NCBI GenBank assembly: GCA_004298045.1
Contig: SCRM01000016.1
Location: 124,001 to 188,000 of the forward strand
DNA from: Rhodanobacter sp.
GTDB taxonomy: Bacteria; Pseudomonadota; Gammaproteobacteria; Xanthomonadales; Rhodanobacteraceae
Direction: 5' to 3'
Length of the DNA: 64,000 bases
The notes under the pieces are model-generated. The model saw only the letters and a program-made list of their open reading frames with translations. It was not told the DNA's origin and did not search any database. A program made the translations under genes and the position numbers. Numbering within the stretch: position 1 is the stretch's first letter; every line of letters starts with the position of its first letter. Shown here piece by piece: positions 48,138 through 56,927 of this stretch.

Positions 48138-50909
48138 CTATGCCCGTTTGTGCGGCACCAGGCGCAGATGTGGCGTGCCACGCCGTACTTGCGGGGTAAG
48201 CAGGCACTCGATGGCTGCCGCGGGTTGCGGGCGCGAGTACAAATACCCTTGGCCCTCGTCACACCCAGCGCGGCACAGGAACTCGTGCTGCTCTTCGGTC
48301 TCGATGCCTTCGGCGATGGTGCGCAAACCAAGGCTGTGCGCCATGGCGAGAATGGTTTGCGCGATGGCGACGTCGTTGTCTTCCTGCGGCAAACCCGTCA
48401 CGAAGGAACGGTCGATCTTGAGCGTGGTCACCGAGGGCAGCTTGAGATAGGCCATCGACGCGTAACCGGTACCAAAGTCGTCGATCGCAACTTCGACGCC
48501 AAGCGCGTGCAGCGCTTTCATCGTGCGCTCGGTCTCGTCGCCCATGCGCAACATGGTGCCTTCGGTGATTTCCAGCGCCAGCCGCCCCGGCTCGATGGCG
48601 TACTGCTGCAGCACCTGTTTGAGGTTGGCAATGAAGCCGGGGTGACCAAACGCGCGGCCAGACAAATTGACCGCCACCCGGATCGCCGGCACGTCTGCCT
48701 CCTGCCACACGCAAATCTGGCGGCACGCCGCATTCAGCACCCATTCGTCGATGTAACGGATGAGGCCGAGGCTTTCCGCGGCCGGGATGAACTCCGTCGG
48801 CGGCAGCTCGCCGCGCTCGGGATGCTGCCAACGCAACAGCGCCTCGACTGCAACCACCCGCCCGCTGCGCAGGTCCACGCTGGGTTGGAACACGAGGTGA
48901 AACTCGCCCTCGGCCAGCGCCCGCCGCAACTGCGATACCAGCAGCAAACGCTGGCGTGCATGCGCCTGCATTACCGGCGTGTAATAGCGAAAAGTGTTGC
49001 GCTCGGCGTTTTTCGCCACATACATCGCGGCGTCCGCGTTGGCGATCAGCGTGGGGACGTCACCGCCGTCGAGCGGGTAGCCGGCAATGCCGATGCTGGC
49101 GCTGAGCGTCAGCTCGCAGTCGTCCACCATGACCGGCTCGGCCAGGCTCGCCAAGAGACGCTGTGCCACCATGCCGGCATCCTCGCGCAGTGCGAGGTGA
49201 TCGAGCAGCACGGTAAATTCGTCGCCGCCGATGCGACCGGCCAGGTCGCCTTTCCCAAGTTCGCGACCAATGCGCTCGGCCACCCTTTGCAACAGGCGGT
49301 CGCCAACCGCGTGGCTGTAGCTGTCATTGACCATCTTGAACGCGTCGAGATCGACAAACAGCACCGCCACCGCGCCACCGTTGCGGGCCGCCGCCGTCAG
49401 CGCCTCCTCGCAACGCCGCTCGAACTCGGCGCGGTTGTACAGACCGGTCAGCGGATCGTGCATGGCCAGGTGTTCCAGCCGTTGCCGTCGCGTTTGCTCG
49501 TCCCGGATATCGCTGAACACCGCCACGTAATGCAGCACCTCGTGTTGCGCGCTGCGGATGGCACTGATGCTGAGCTGCGCCGGGTACGTGCTGCCATCGG
49601 CACGACGGCCAACCACTTGCCCGCTCCAGTGCTGCGGCCCGAAGCCGCCTGGCCACGCCGCCTCGGGCAAGGCGGCTCCGTCTGGTAGACGATGCAACTC
49701 ATCGAGTGAGTGGCCCCGCACGTCTGCCGACGCAAAACCGGTGATTTCGCCATGGGCGGCATTCACCGACACCACGCGGTGCTTGGCGTCCGCAATCACG
49801 ACGCCTTCGGCAATACCCGCCAATGCTTCTGCCGCCACGCGCCGCTCGTGTTCCAGTGCAAGGCGCTCGGAGATATCGCGCATGATGATCTGGCGCACGC
49901 GGCGATATCCCCACACCGCGTGGCTGACCTGCATTTCGACCGGACGCTGGCCACCGTCACTGGCCACCAGCGTCGCCAGCAGCGACGGCCCCACGCATTG
50001 ACTCGACTCGGGTTGCAGCAATGCATCGAATGGCGTGCCCGGCAGCTCCTCCGGCGGGCGTCCAACCCACGCGGCCATGAGCTGATTGGTTTCGAGAATG
50101 CTGCCGCTGGCCTCGTCCACCATCGCGATGGCGACAGCAGCACTGTCGAACAGCAGCCGATAGCGCGCCTCGCTGCCGCGGATACGGTGCAGCACGCGCC
50201 GTGCCATGCCCAACCAAAGCGCAGCCACGCCGAGCAACCCCAGCAGCACAGCCACAAACAGCAGTCGTGCCAGCAGCACCGCGCCATTCACCACTTCGTA
50301 CGCAAACCGGCTGCTGCGCGGAGCGATGTCGCGATTGAGTTGCGCGATGCGCGCACGCTGGGCCGTAATGAATGCTGCCGTCGGTTGACCAACGGCATAC
50401 GCACGTTGCAGCGTGGTCGACATGTCCTTGAACTCGTCGATCATCGGATCAGTCGAACGCCACATCTCAATCGCCGCGGTGATATAGGGCGCTTGCGAAA
50501 GGTGCCGCAACGTAAAAGACATACCAGACACCGCATCTGGCACCATGCTGCTGCGCGCCAACGCCGCACGCACGCGATCATCGTCAGCTTGTCCGGCAAT
50601 GATCGCCTCGCGCGCCCAACGATCCACCTCGATCACGGCAAGTTCATGACGGAATGCCGCCAGATCCGCGGCGTTGCCGCGCGCGGCATAGGCGTCCAGG
50701 TCGATCACAGCCTGCTTTTGCGCCTTCGACCACAGGCTCTCGGCGTTCAAGAACCCGGCCAGCGTCAGCTGCACCTGGAAGGCGGCCCCAGCCAAGGCCA
50801 GCACCAGTACCACCACGGCCGCAAAACCCCAAACGAGCGGCAGCAATCGACGCCACAAGGGCTGTCGCAGGCTGTCGGCAAAATGCACGACCGAATTCTT
50901 TCTAGCCAT
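48138..50909 (-). CDS. Membrane GGDEF-EAL cyclic-di-GMP signalling protein with PAS domains
   Basis: A 923-residue inner-membrane regulator. Two spans near residues 22-44 and 230-255 flank a periplasmic helical sensor region. PAS domains follow ('RYRLLFDSAAVAIAMVDEAS', then 'ALAGIAEGVVIADAKHRVVS'). The diguanylate cyclase domain has an intact IGGDEF near residue 555, and the phosphodiesterase domain an intact EALLRW near 690 and 'AIDDFGTGYAS'. Both activities are therefore possible, which one dominates being unknowable from sequence. The ATG at 50909 has AGGA upstream; a longer start adds a non-conserved basic leader. It may tune pilus-based motility encoded elsewhere in the window, an inference only. 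Confidence 0.92.
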   Translation of the reverse strand: MARKNSVVHFADSLRQPLWRRLLPLVWGFAAVVVLVLALAGAAFQVQLTLAGFLNAESLWSKAQKQAVIDLDAYAARGNAADLAAFRHELAVIEVDRWAREAIIAGQADDDRVRAALARSSMVPDAVSGMSFTLRHLSQAPYITAAIEMWRSTDPMIDEFKDMSTTLQRAYAVGQPTAAFITAQRARIAQLNRDIAPRSSRFAYEVVNGAVLLARLLFVAVLLGLLGVAALWLGMARRVLHRIRGSEARYRLLFDSAAVAIAMVDEASGSILETNQLMAAWVGRPPEELPGTPFDALLQPESSQCVGPSLLATLVASDGGQRPVEMQVSHAVWGYRRVRQIIMRDISERLALEHERRVAAEALAGIAEGVVIADAKHRVVSVNAAHGEITGFASADVRGHSLDELHRLPDGAALPEAAWPGGFGPQHWSGQVVGRRADGSTYPAQLSISAIRSAQHEVLHYVAVFSDIRDEQTRRQRLEHLAMHDPLTGLYNRAEFERRCEEALTAAARNGGAVAVLFVDLDAFKMVNDSYSHAVGDRLLQRVAERIGRELGKGDLAGRIGGDEFTVLLDHLALREDAGMVAQRLLASLAEPVMVDDCELTLSASIGIAGYPLDGGDVPTLIANADAAMYVAKNAERNTFRYYTPVMQAHARQRLLLVSQLRRALAEGEFHLVFQPSVDLRSGRVVAVEALLRWQHPERGELPPTEFIPAAESLGLIRYIDEWVLNAACRQICVWQEADVPAIRVAVNLSGRAFGHPGFIANLKQVLQQYAIEPGRLALEITEGTMLRMGDETERTMKALHALGVEVAIDDFGTGYASMAYLKLPSVTTLKIDRSFVTGLPQEDNDVAIAQTILAMAHSLGLRTIAEGIETEEQHEFLCRAGCDEGQGYLYSRPQPAAAIECLLTPQVRRGTPHLRLVPHKRA

Positions 50910-51327
50910 TGGCGCTTTCCTGTCCGCGCTTGTCGCAATGTCGGCAAGCGATCCGGAGGCCCACATCACCCTCGCTACGCGCGACCACACGCCCGCCATC
51001 GTTGCCTTGGTTCGTGTATCGACCCGTGCGCAATGGACTTGAATAAACCGACGCCGTGCACGCGGCAAAGATGGTCGAGCAGAAACCGTGCCAATAAGCC
51101 AGTCAGGCGCATCGCAACCGCGGCGTCAGCGTCGGCCACCGCACCATTCGGGTAGCATGCCACAGCGGTCTGCAGGTCGGCGAAACCCGCCACCGCGAAT
51201 CCATCAAGGCTAAAGCCGTCGCAAAGAGGCCTCGCCTCACCCCGCCGATCCAGCTACTCGCACACATACGCACAGCCAACAACCTCACCCATGCGTTACA
51301 AGAGTGAATGTTCTGTCAACGATAGCC
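50910..51327. other. Intergenic region without a convincing gene
   Basis: These 418 bases upstream of the GGDEF-EAL gene hold only short overlapping open frames on the minus strand (the longest, 50975-51193, has no ribosome site and no recognisable similarity). The stretch could contain the promoter of the signalling gene. I see no clear riboswitch or RNA gene. Confidence 0.5.
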
Positions 51328-51359
51328 GCATCCGGCGGGCTGGGCAGCCCGCCGGATGC
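51328..51359 (-). terminator. Strong hairpin after undA
   Basis: GCATCCGGCGGGCT (51328-51341) and AGCCCGCCGGATGC (51346-51359) form a perfect 14-bp stem around GGGC. It begins ten bases after the minus-strand undA stop. No U-tract follows, but the stem strength and position fit a transcript end. Confidence 0.65.
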
Positions 51360-51369
51360 GTCGTGTACC

Positions 51370-52161
51370 CTACGCGAGGGTCGCCAAACTGGCGCCGCGT
51401 TGGACATCCCGCGTCACATGTTGCCGACGTACGCAACGGTCACCGAACAGCGCCATGCAACGATAGCTGCGCTCGATACATTCACCGAGATGAGCCACCT
51501 CGGCAACGGATGGATTCATGCCAAGCAGCGCGCAGACGATTTCCAACGCCTCCCACGGATGGGTGTCATCATAGGCCGCGTGCATCTTCAACCAGCGCAG
51601 GCTGGCTGCACGGGTCTCCGGTGCAAAGCTGTCGCAATAAACGGCACTGTCGTTAATCGTCCGCGCCCAGTCGCCGGTAGCACCTTCGATAGCGTAGTTG
51701 GCCGCAGCCAGGCCCGCTGCAAGCGAACCGTCGGTTGAAATCTCCTCACCCCAGCGGTACAGCCCGTCAGTGCCAGCCGGCGCCGGGTGGTGCAGCAGCT
51801 CGTCACGAGCAACGCCGGCACCTTCGGCCCAGTTGAGCCAGTACTCGGCGTGGTTTTGCTCCACCCGGATATTGCGCACCAGCCATCGCCGAGCCATGTC
51901 GTCGCCTTCGCTGCGACCGTAGCGCGTCTTCAGCAAACTCAGCGCCATGAAACTTGGAAAACGCTCAATAAACGGCCACAGGCCTGCAAAGAAATCGTGG
52001 CTACCAGCAGCATCCAGCTGAAGCGTAGTCATTCGCCACAGGATTTCGTGCTCAGTCACTTGCCGCCGTACCGGCTCACACGCGGCAACCATGTCTTGCG
52101 CCCACTGTGGGTAACTGCGCAAATCCTTGAGCGGGCCAGTACGTTCAAATCGGGTATACAT
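51370..52161 (-). CDS. undA: UndA-type haem-oxygenase-like diiron oxidase (1-alkene-forming fatty acid decarboxylase)
   Basis: A 263-residue haem-oxygenase-like oxidase that closely resembles, from memory, Pseudomonas UndA, which turns medium-chain fatty acids into terminal alkenes (1-undecene from lauric acid) with oxygen and iron. Matching blocks are 'RTGPL' at the start, 'DDMARRWLVRNIRVEQNHAE', 'NYAIEGATGDW' and 'WLKMHAAYDDTHPWEALEI'. The metal ligands Glu101, His104, Glu159 and His194 fall at the same numbers as in UndA. GAGGAG lies just before the ATG at 52161. It is a single gene with its own terminator. A related role such as another oxidative C-C cleavage remains possible. Confidence 0.82.
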   Translation of the reverse strand: MYTRFERTGPLKDLRSYPQWAQDMVAACEPVRRQVTEHEILWRMTTLQLDAAGSHDFFAGLWPFIERFPSFMALSLLKTRYGRSEGDDMARRWLVRNIRVEQNHAEYWLNWAEGAGVARDELLHHPAPAGTDGLYRWGEEISTDGSLAAGLAAANYAIEGATGDWARTINDSAVYCDSFAPETRAASLRWLKMHAAYDDTHPWEALEIVCALLGMNPSVAEVAHLGECIERSYRCMALFGDRCVRRQHVTRDVQRGASLATLA

Positions 52162-52537
52162 GAGAAACTCCTCGGACAGAAAAGGGATTTAGACTGCAAT
52201 GGCGAGTCGTTGCTAAGACTCGCGAGCCGAGCATAAAGCCGAGGGTGATCCGCGGACGCGGCTTGTCGCACCGCCAGTCTGCACTGGAAGATGTGCGCGT
52301 CGTTGTTTTCGGGAAACGCGTTATGCGCCGCACGCGCCGAAGATGATTTGCCGCAAATCGAGGTTCGTTACCTCGCCGCGTCGGGCTGGGCGGCGGGTAA
52401 CGAAAACGGCCACCGGGCAACCACGCATTTCGCCGACGAAGCCGGGTGCAGCGCCGGCGGTAATCCGCACATGGGTAACTTCGGTCGGGCGTGTGACAGA
52501 ATCACGTCGCGGGACTTATTGCCCCGACGGAAGAAAT
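52162..52537. other. Intergenic region upstream of undA
   Basis: No gene is seen in these 376 bases. GATTTG-CCG-CAAATC (52345-52359) is a short inverted repeat about 185 bases before the undA start and could be an operator. The stretch also serves as the downstream region of the beta-lactamase gene; no terminator hairpin is obvious there. Confidence 0.45.
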
Positions 52538-53410
52538 TCACCACGCCGCAGCGATGCGCCCCACGGCGGCAAATACGGGATCGGGCGAGTCCGCGCCAAG
52601 GTCCGGGTTGACGTAGTACGCCGCCACCAGCAGCGGCTTGCGGTGCGGCGGCCAGAGGATCGCCACGTCCCCACTCTCGCCATGCGGGCCGGTGCCCGTC
52701 TTGTCGCCCGCAATCCAGTCGTGCGGCACCCCGGCGCGCAAACGGCCGCGCCCGGTGGAGGCGGCGCGCAGCCAGGTCGCCAGCTGCGCGCGCGAGGCCG
52801 CGGACAGGGCATCGCCCAGCAATAGCGCGTGCAGGCTGCCGAGCATCGCATTCGGCGTGGTGGTGTCGCGCAAGTCGCCCGGTGCGCCCTGGTTGAGTTC
52901 GGGCTCGAACCGGTCGAGTCGCGTGAGCCGGTCGCCCAGCTTGCGCGCAAACGCGGTCACCGCGTGCGGCCCGCCCAGGCTTGTCAGCAGCAGGTTGTCC
53001 GCCGTGTTGTCGCTCACCGTGATCGCCGCCGCGCACAGCTCGCCAACGCTGAGCCCAGGTGCGCCCACATGCTTGCTGGTTACCGGCGCCCACGCCAACA
53101 GCGCATCGCGGCCGAAAATCATGCGCCGATCCAGCTGCTCGCGCCCTGCATCCACGCGCGCCAGCACGGCGCCTACGGTGAGCACCTTGTGCGTGCTGCA
53201 CATGAGGAAGCGCTCGTCGGCGCGGTAACCGACGCGGCGCGTGCCTGCGACATCGAGAATGGCGACGCCCAGGCGTCCGCCATGCCGGTGTTCCAGCTCG
53301 GCCAACTGCGCTTGCGCAGCCGGCTCGGCGTCCGGGTGCGCGCGGACCGGACGAATGACCAGCGCGGCAACGCCCCACACGGCAGTCTTCAGCAAGCTGC
53401 GTCGATCCAT
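52538..53410 (-). CDS. Class A beta-lactamase with Tat signal
   Basis: A 290-residue periplasmic serine beta-lactamase. The N-terminus MDRRSLLKTAVWGVAAL carries a twin-arginine motif and a hydrophobic core. All class A motifs are present: S-T-H-K in 'LMCSTHKVL' (Ser70, Lys73), SDN in 'TVSDNTADN' (130 loop), E-P-E-L-N ('RFEPELNQ', Glu166, Asn170) and KTG in 'GDKTGTGPHGE' (234-236). The arrangement is close to the chromosomal L2-like group of Xanthomonadales. The ATG at 53410 has GAGGGAA upstream. No ampR-type regulator is adjacent, so expression may be constitutive. Activity and spectrum cannot be judged from sequence alone. Confidence 0.9.
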   Translation of the reverse strand: MDRRSLLKTAVWGVAALVIRPVRAHPDAEPAAQAQLAELEHRHGGRLGVAILDVAGTRRVGYRADERFLMCSTHKVLTVGAVLARVDAGREQLDRRMIFGRDALLAWAPVTSKHVGAPGLSVGELCAAAITVSDNTADNLLLTSLGGPHAVTAFARKLGDRLTRLDRFEPELNQGAPGDLRDTTTPNAMLGSLHALLLGDALSAASRAQLATWLRAASTGRGRLRAGVPHDWIAGDKTGTGPHGESGDVAILWPPHRKPLLVAAYYVNPDLGADSPDPVFAAVGRIAAAW

Positions 53411-53650
53411 GAAGGTTCCCTCTCGGGCAAGGTGTTCGAGGCGAGCATGGTGCCTGAACCCGCGGGCGGCGCGCGTGGCCGCCCGGTGGCGAGAACATGA
53501 CAACGGTTGGACGCTGCGTCCGTGCGGCCGAGGATGAACCGCACCTGCGTCGGCGCTGAACATCGCCCAACCCGCGACCGGCAAATTGCGACCTGCGGGC
53601 CGCACGACGCGTTATATCAATGGACGACACCACGAGCGGGAGAAGTCGCC

Positions 53651-54937
53651 ATGTCATGGTTCGAACGGCTTTCCGTGCGCCACCATCTGCTGGTGCGCAT
53701 CGCCGCCTCCATTCTGGCCTTGACCGCAATCGTGGCGGTGCCGATGCCCGCACGGGCGGAAGTGTTCGTCTCGGTCACCTTCGCCCCGCCGCCACTGCCG
53801 GTGTATGCCCAACCGGTGATCCCCGGCCCGGGCTACATCTGGACGCCGGGCTACTGGGCATGGGGTGGCGACGGCTACTACTGGGTGCCCGGCACCTGGG
53901 TGCTCGCACCGTTCATCGGCGCACTGTGGACGCCCGGCTGGTGGGGCTGGAGCAGTGGCGTGTATGTGTTCCATCCCGGCTACTGGGGTACGCGCGTCGG
54001 CTTCTACGGTGGCATCGACTACGGCTACGGCTATGGCGGCCGCGGCTATGACGGCGGCTACTGGCGCGACGGCGGCTTCTACTACAACCGCTCGGTAAAC
54101 CGCGTCAGCACGCGCATCACCAACGTCTACAACCGCACCGTCGTCAACCGCACCACGACCATCAACCGCACCAGCTTCAATGGTGGCCCGGGCGGCGTGG
54201 CGGCGCGCGCCACCCCGCAGCAGCGGGCATGGGCGCGCAACCACCGCTTCGGGCCGGTCGCCGCGCAGCGGCAACAGCGCGATCTCGCCAGCCGCACGCC
54301 GGCGCTGCGCGCTGCGGCCAACCGCGGTGTACCTTCGATTGCAGCCACCCCGCGGGCCGGCGCCTTCAACAGCCACGGCGTCACCGCCGCACGCGGCGCC
54401 CCCACTGCCATGGACGCACGCGCAACGCGGTCCGCGCCGGCGTCCGGCCGGCCCGACACCCTGCGCTCGGCCGGCTTTGCGCCACACGCCCAGGCCGTGG
54501 GCCGCATGAGTGATGTTGGAAGAGCGGACGCGCAGCGCGGCAACGCGGCGCCACCGCGGGTACGCGCAAACCGCAACGGCGCATACGGGCAGGCGGAGAT
54601 GCGGCAACCCAGTGAATGGCGTTCGACCGGCTCCGCGCCGCACGCAGAGAACGCTCCCCGCCGCGGCAATTTCGGCGGGCGCGGCGACACCGCGATGACC
54701 GAACGGAACGCCTATCGCGGCAACGGCTATCGGGCCGAAAGCGCCGGCATGCCGAACCGTTACCAGCCTGTCGACAATGGCTACCGGCAGCCAGCCCGTG
54801 GGCCGCGCATGGATTCGGCCCCTCGTGCGATGCCGCAGCCCTATCGCGCCGAGGCACCGCGGGCTGCGTCGCCTTCGCAGCAGACACCGGCTGCCGGGCA
54901 TGGCCGCAGCCGCGGACGCGACAAGCACCAGGATTGA
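53651..54937 (+). CDS. YXWGXW-repeat exported protein with long disordered tail
   Basis: A 428-residue exported protein. A signal peptide ends near residue 36 ('VPMPARAEV'). Residues about 50-130 are Gly/Tyr/Trp-rich with WxPGYW-type repeats ('GYIWTPGYWAWGGDGYYWVP', 'HPGYWG'), the YXWGXW repeat family. The rest (about 180-428) is Arg/Ala/Gly/Pro-rich, low-complexity and predicted disordered, with loosely repeated blocks of the type 'SAGFAPHAQA' and 'STGSAPHAEN'. GGGAGA stands just before the ATG. It is divergent from the beta-lactamase gene. These proteins are found in cell envelopes of many proteobacteria; their role is unknown. Confidence 0.82.
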   Translation: MSWFERLSVRHHLLVRIAASILALTAIVAVPMPARAEVFVSVTFAPPPLPVYAQPVIPGPGYIWTPGYWAWGGDGYYWVPGTWVLAPFIGALWTPGWWGWSSGVYVFHPGYWGTRVGFYGGIDYGYGYGGRGYDGGYWRDGGFYYNRSVNRVSTRITNVYNRTVVNRTTTINRTSFNGGPGGVAARATPQQRAWARNHRFGPVAAQRQQRDLASRTPALRAAANRGVPSIAATPRAGAFNSHGVTAARGAPTAMDARATRSAPASGRPDTLRSAGFAPHAQAVGRMSDVGRADAQRGNAAPPRVRANRNGAYGQAEMRQPSEWRSTGSAPHAENAPRRGNFGGRGDTAMTERNAYRGNGYRAESAGMPNRYQPVDNGYRQPARGPRMDSAPRAMPQPYRAEAPRAASPSQQTPAAGHGRSRGRDKHQD

Positions 54938-55027
54938 ATCACGGCGGCCAAACACGATCGAACGGGCCGCGCCACCCGACGGGCTCGTTCCGTCATGGCC
55001 GCCCACGCTCCCAAGTGCACGTAGCCA

Positions 55028-55729
55028 TCAGTGCTCGGGAATCCTCAACCCACGCTGCACCGCCGGCCGCGCCAGGCCACGCTGCAGCCAGGCGTCGACG
55101 TGCTTGAACGCGTCGTAGCCCACGATTTCGCGCGCGCCGTACCAGGTGATGAGGTTGTTCACCCAGCCGAGCATCGAAATGTCGGCGATGGTGTATTCGT
55201 CGCCCATCACCCATTGCCGCCCGGCAAGCCGGTCATCGAGCACGCCGAGCAGGCGCTTGGCCTCGTTGACGTAACGCGCAAGCGGGCGCTTGTCCTCGTA
55301 TTCGCGGCCGGCGTATTTGTGGAAGAAACCGAGCTGGCCAAACATCGGCCCGATCGATGCCATCTGGAAAAACAGCCACTGGATGGTTTCCCAGCGCCGC
55401 GCTGGGTCGGTCGGCAGGAACTTGCCGGTTTTCTCGGCCAGATACATCAGGATCGCGCCCGATTCGAACACGCCGAGCGGCTTCCCGCCCGGGCCATTCG
55501 GGTCGATGATCGCCGGGATCTTGCCGTTGGGGTTCAGCGCCAGAAACTCCGGCACATGGCTTTCGTCGTTGCCGATGTCCACCCGGTGCACCTCGTAGGG
55601 CAAGCCGGTTTCCTCCAGCATGATCGACACCTTGACGCCATTCGGCGTAGGCAGCGAGTAGAGCTGCAAGCGGTCAGGGTGCTGCGCCGGCCAGCGGCGG
55701 TTGATCGGAAACGCGGACAAATCGGACAT
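55028..55729 (-). CDS. Glutathione S-transferase, nu class (YfcG/YghU-like disulfide reductase)
   Basis: A 233-residue GST-fold protein. It has the N-terminal thioredoxin-like domain 'LQLYSLPTPNGVKVSIMLEE' with the Thr/Asn pair of nu-class enzymes, 'NPNGKIPAIID', 'VFESGAILMYLAEKTGKFLP', and an all-helical C-terminal domain ('MGDEYTIADISMLGWV'). Nu-class proteins such as YfcG act as disulfide-bond reductases with two bound glutathiones. AAGGAG lies eight bases before the ATG at 55729. It is divergent from the zinc alcohol dehydrogenase gene, so the two may share redox-stress regulation in the 132-base gap. Confidence 0.85.
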   Translation of the reverse strand: MSDLSAFPINRRWPAQHPDRLQLYSLPTPNGVKVSIMLEETGLPYEVHRVDIGNDESHVPEFLALNPNGKIPAIIDPNGPGGKPLGVFESGAILMYLAEKTGKFLPTDPARRWETIQWLFFQMASIGPMFGQLGFFHKYAGREYEDKRPLARYVNEAKRLLGVLDDRLAGRQWVMGDEYTIADISMLGWVNNLITWYGAREIVGYDAFKHVDAWLQRGLARPAVQRGLRIPEH

Positions 55730-55861
55730 CGCGAAGACTCCTTGTGGCAACCGCTGAAACATGGCGTCGCCGCAGCGCGCTTCAATCCTGCCGGCGCGAC
55801 TTTTCCTTCGCGCCAACCCGCGTAAGCTGCGCCCCATCTTTTGCGTATCAGGAGTCGGAAC

Positions 55862-56923
55862 ATGCCCCTCATCCACGCGTACGGCACCCCGTCCGCCACC
55901 ACGCCACTCGGCCCGCTCGACATCGAACGCCGCGAGCCGGGCGCGCATGACGTCAAGATCGCGATCCGCTGGTGCGGCGTGTGCCACTCCGACCTGCACA
56001 CCGTGCGCAACGAGTGGCGCAACACGCTCTACCCATCGGTACCGGGGCACGAAATCGTCGGTGAAGTGGTGGCCGTGGGCAACGCGGTGACGCGCTTCAG
56101 ACTGGGCGAAACCGTAGGCGTCGGCTGCATGGTCGACAGCTGCCAGCACTGCGCAACCTGCGCGGCCGGCGAGGAACAGTACTGCGAGAACGGCTTCACC
56201 GGCACCTACAACGGGCGCGGCCAGGTGAACACCTGGGGCGGCTATTCCGAACACATCGTGGTGCGCGAAAAATTCGTGCTGCACATTCACCACAAGCCGG
56301 AGCTGCTGGCCGCCGTTGCGCCGCTGCTGTGCGCCGGCATCACCACTTATTCGCCGCTGCGCCACTGGCATGCCGGTCCCGGCCAGAAGGTCGGCATCGT
56401 CGGCCTCGGCGGGCTCGGCCACATGGGCGTCAAGATCGCCCACGCGCTCGGCGCGCACACCGTGCTGTTCACCACCTCGCCCGACAAGATCGCCGACGGC
56501 AAGCGCTTCGGTGCCGACGAGGTGGTGATCTCGAAAGACCTTGCGCAGATGACGCAGCACAAGCGCAGCTTCGATTTCATCCTGGACACCGTGGCCGCCG
56601 CGCACGATCTCGACGCCTACCTCAATCTGCTCGGCCACGACGGCACGCTGTGCCTGCTTGGCGCCCCGCCGACGCCGCATCCGGCGATGTCCTCGTCGCT
56701 GCTGGTTGGCAGCCGCCGGCAGATCGCCGGCTCGCTGATTGGCGGCATCCGCGAAACCCAGGAGATGCTGGATTTCTGCGCCGAGCGCGACATCGTGTGC
56801 GACATCGAGAAAATCGCCATGGCCGACATCAACACCGCCTACGAGCGCATGCTGAAGCGCGACGTGAAATACCGTTTCGTGATCGACATGGCCACGTTGA
56901 ACCAGACCGCCAAGGCAGCCTGA
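55862..56923 (+). CDS. Zinc-dependent alcohol dehydrogenase (AdhC/YahK, cinnamyl-type)
   Basis: A 353-residue medium-chain dehydrogenase. Catalytic zinc ligands are Cys in 'WCGVCHSDLH' and His in 'VPGHEIVGEV'; the structural zinc loop is 'CQHCATCAAGEEQYC'. The nucleotide motif is 'VGIVGLGGLGHMGVK', with residues after it ('FTTSPDK') suggesting NADP preference. It reduces aldehydes or oxidises alcohols of broad type, as YahK and cinnamyl alcohol dehydrogenases do. GGAG lies eight bases upstream of the ATG. The sirtuin gene follows after four bases, so the two are one transcript. Confidence 0.88.
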   Translation: MPLIHAYGTPSATTPLGPLDIERREPGAHDVKIAIRWCGVCHSDLHTVRNEWRNTLYPSVPGHEIVGEVVAVGNAVTRFRLGETVGVGCMVDSCQHCATCAAGEEQYCENGFTGTYNGRGQVNTWGGYSEHIVVREKFVLHIHHKPELLAAVAPLLCAGITTYSPLRHWHAGPGQKVGIVGLGGLGHMGVKIAHALGAHTVLFTTSPDKIADGKRFGADEVVISKDLAQMTQHKRSFDFILDTVAAAHDLDAYLNLLGHDGTLCLLGAPPTPHPAMSSSLLVGSRRQIAGSLIGGIRETQEMLDFCAERDIVCDIEKIAMADINTAYERMLKRDVKYRFVIDMATLNQTAKAA

Positions 56924-56927
56924 CCCA

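Noticed and set aside
50975-51193. Possible 72-residue gene upstream of the GGDEF-EAL gene
   Set aside because: There is no ribosome site, only a GTG start, and no similarity I can recognise; it is kept as part of the intergenic region.
51150-51290. Resemblance to a cyclic-di-GMP riboswitch (GGCGAAACC and GTCGCAAAG stretches) near a c-di-GMP gene
   Set aside because: The order and spacing of the conserved bases do not fit the GEMM consensus, and the matching strand has no gene downstream.
52345-52359. GATTTG-CCG-CAAATC as a Fur box for undA
   Set aside because: It has a three-base centre and a 6-bp arm unlike the two Fur-like sites here, and lies about 185 bases from the start codon; only a generic inverted repeat is supported.
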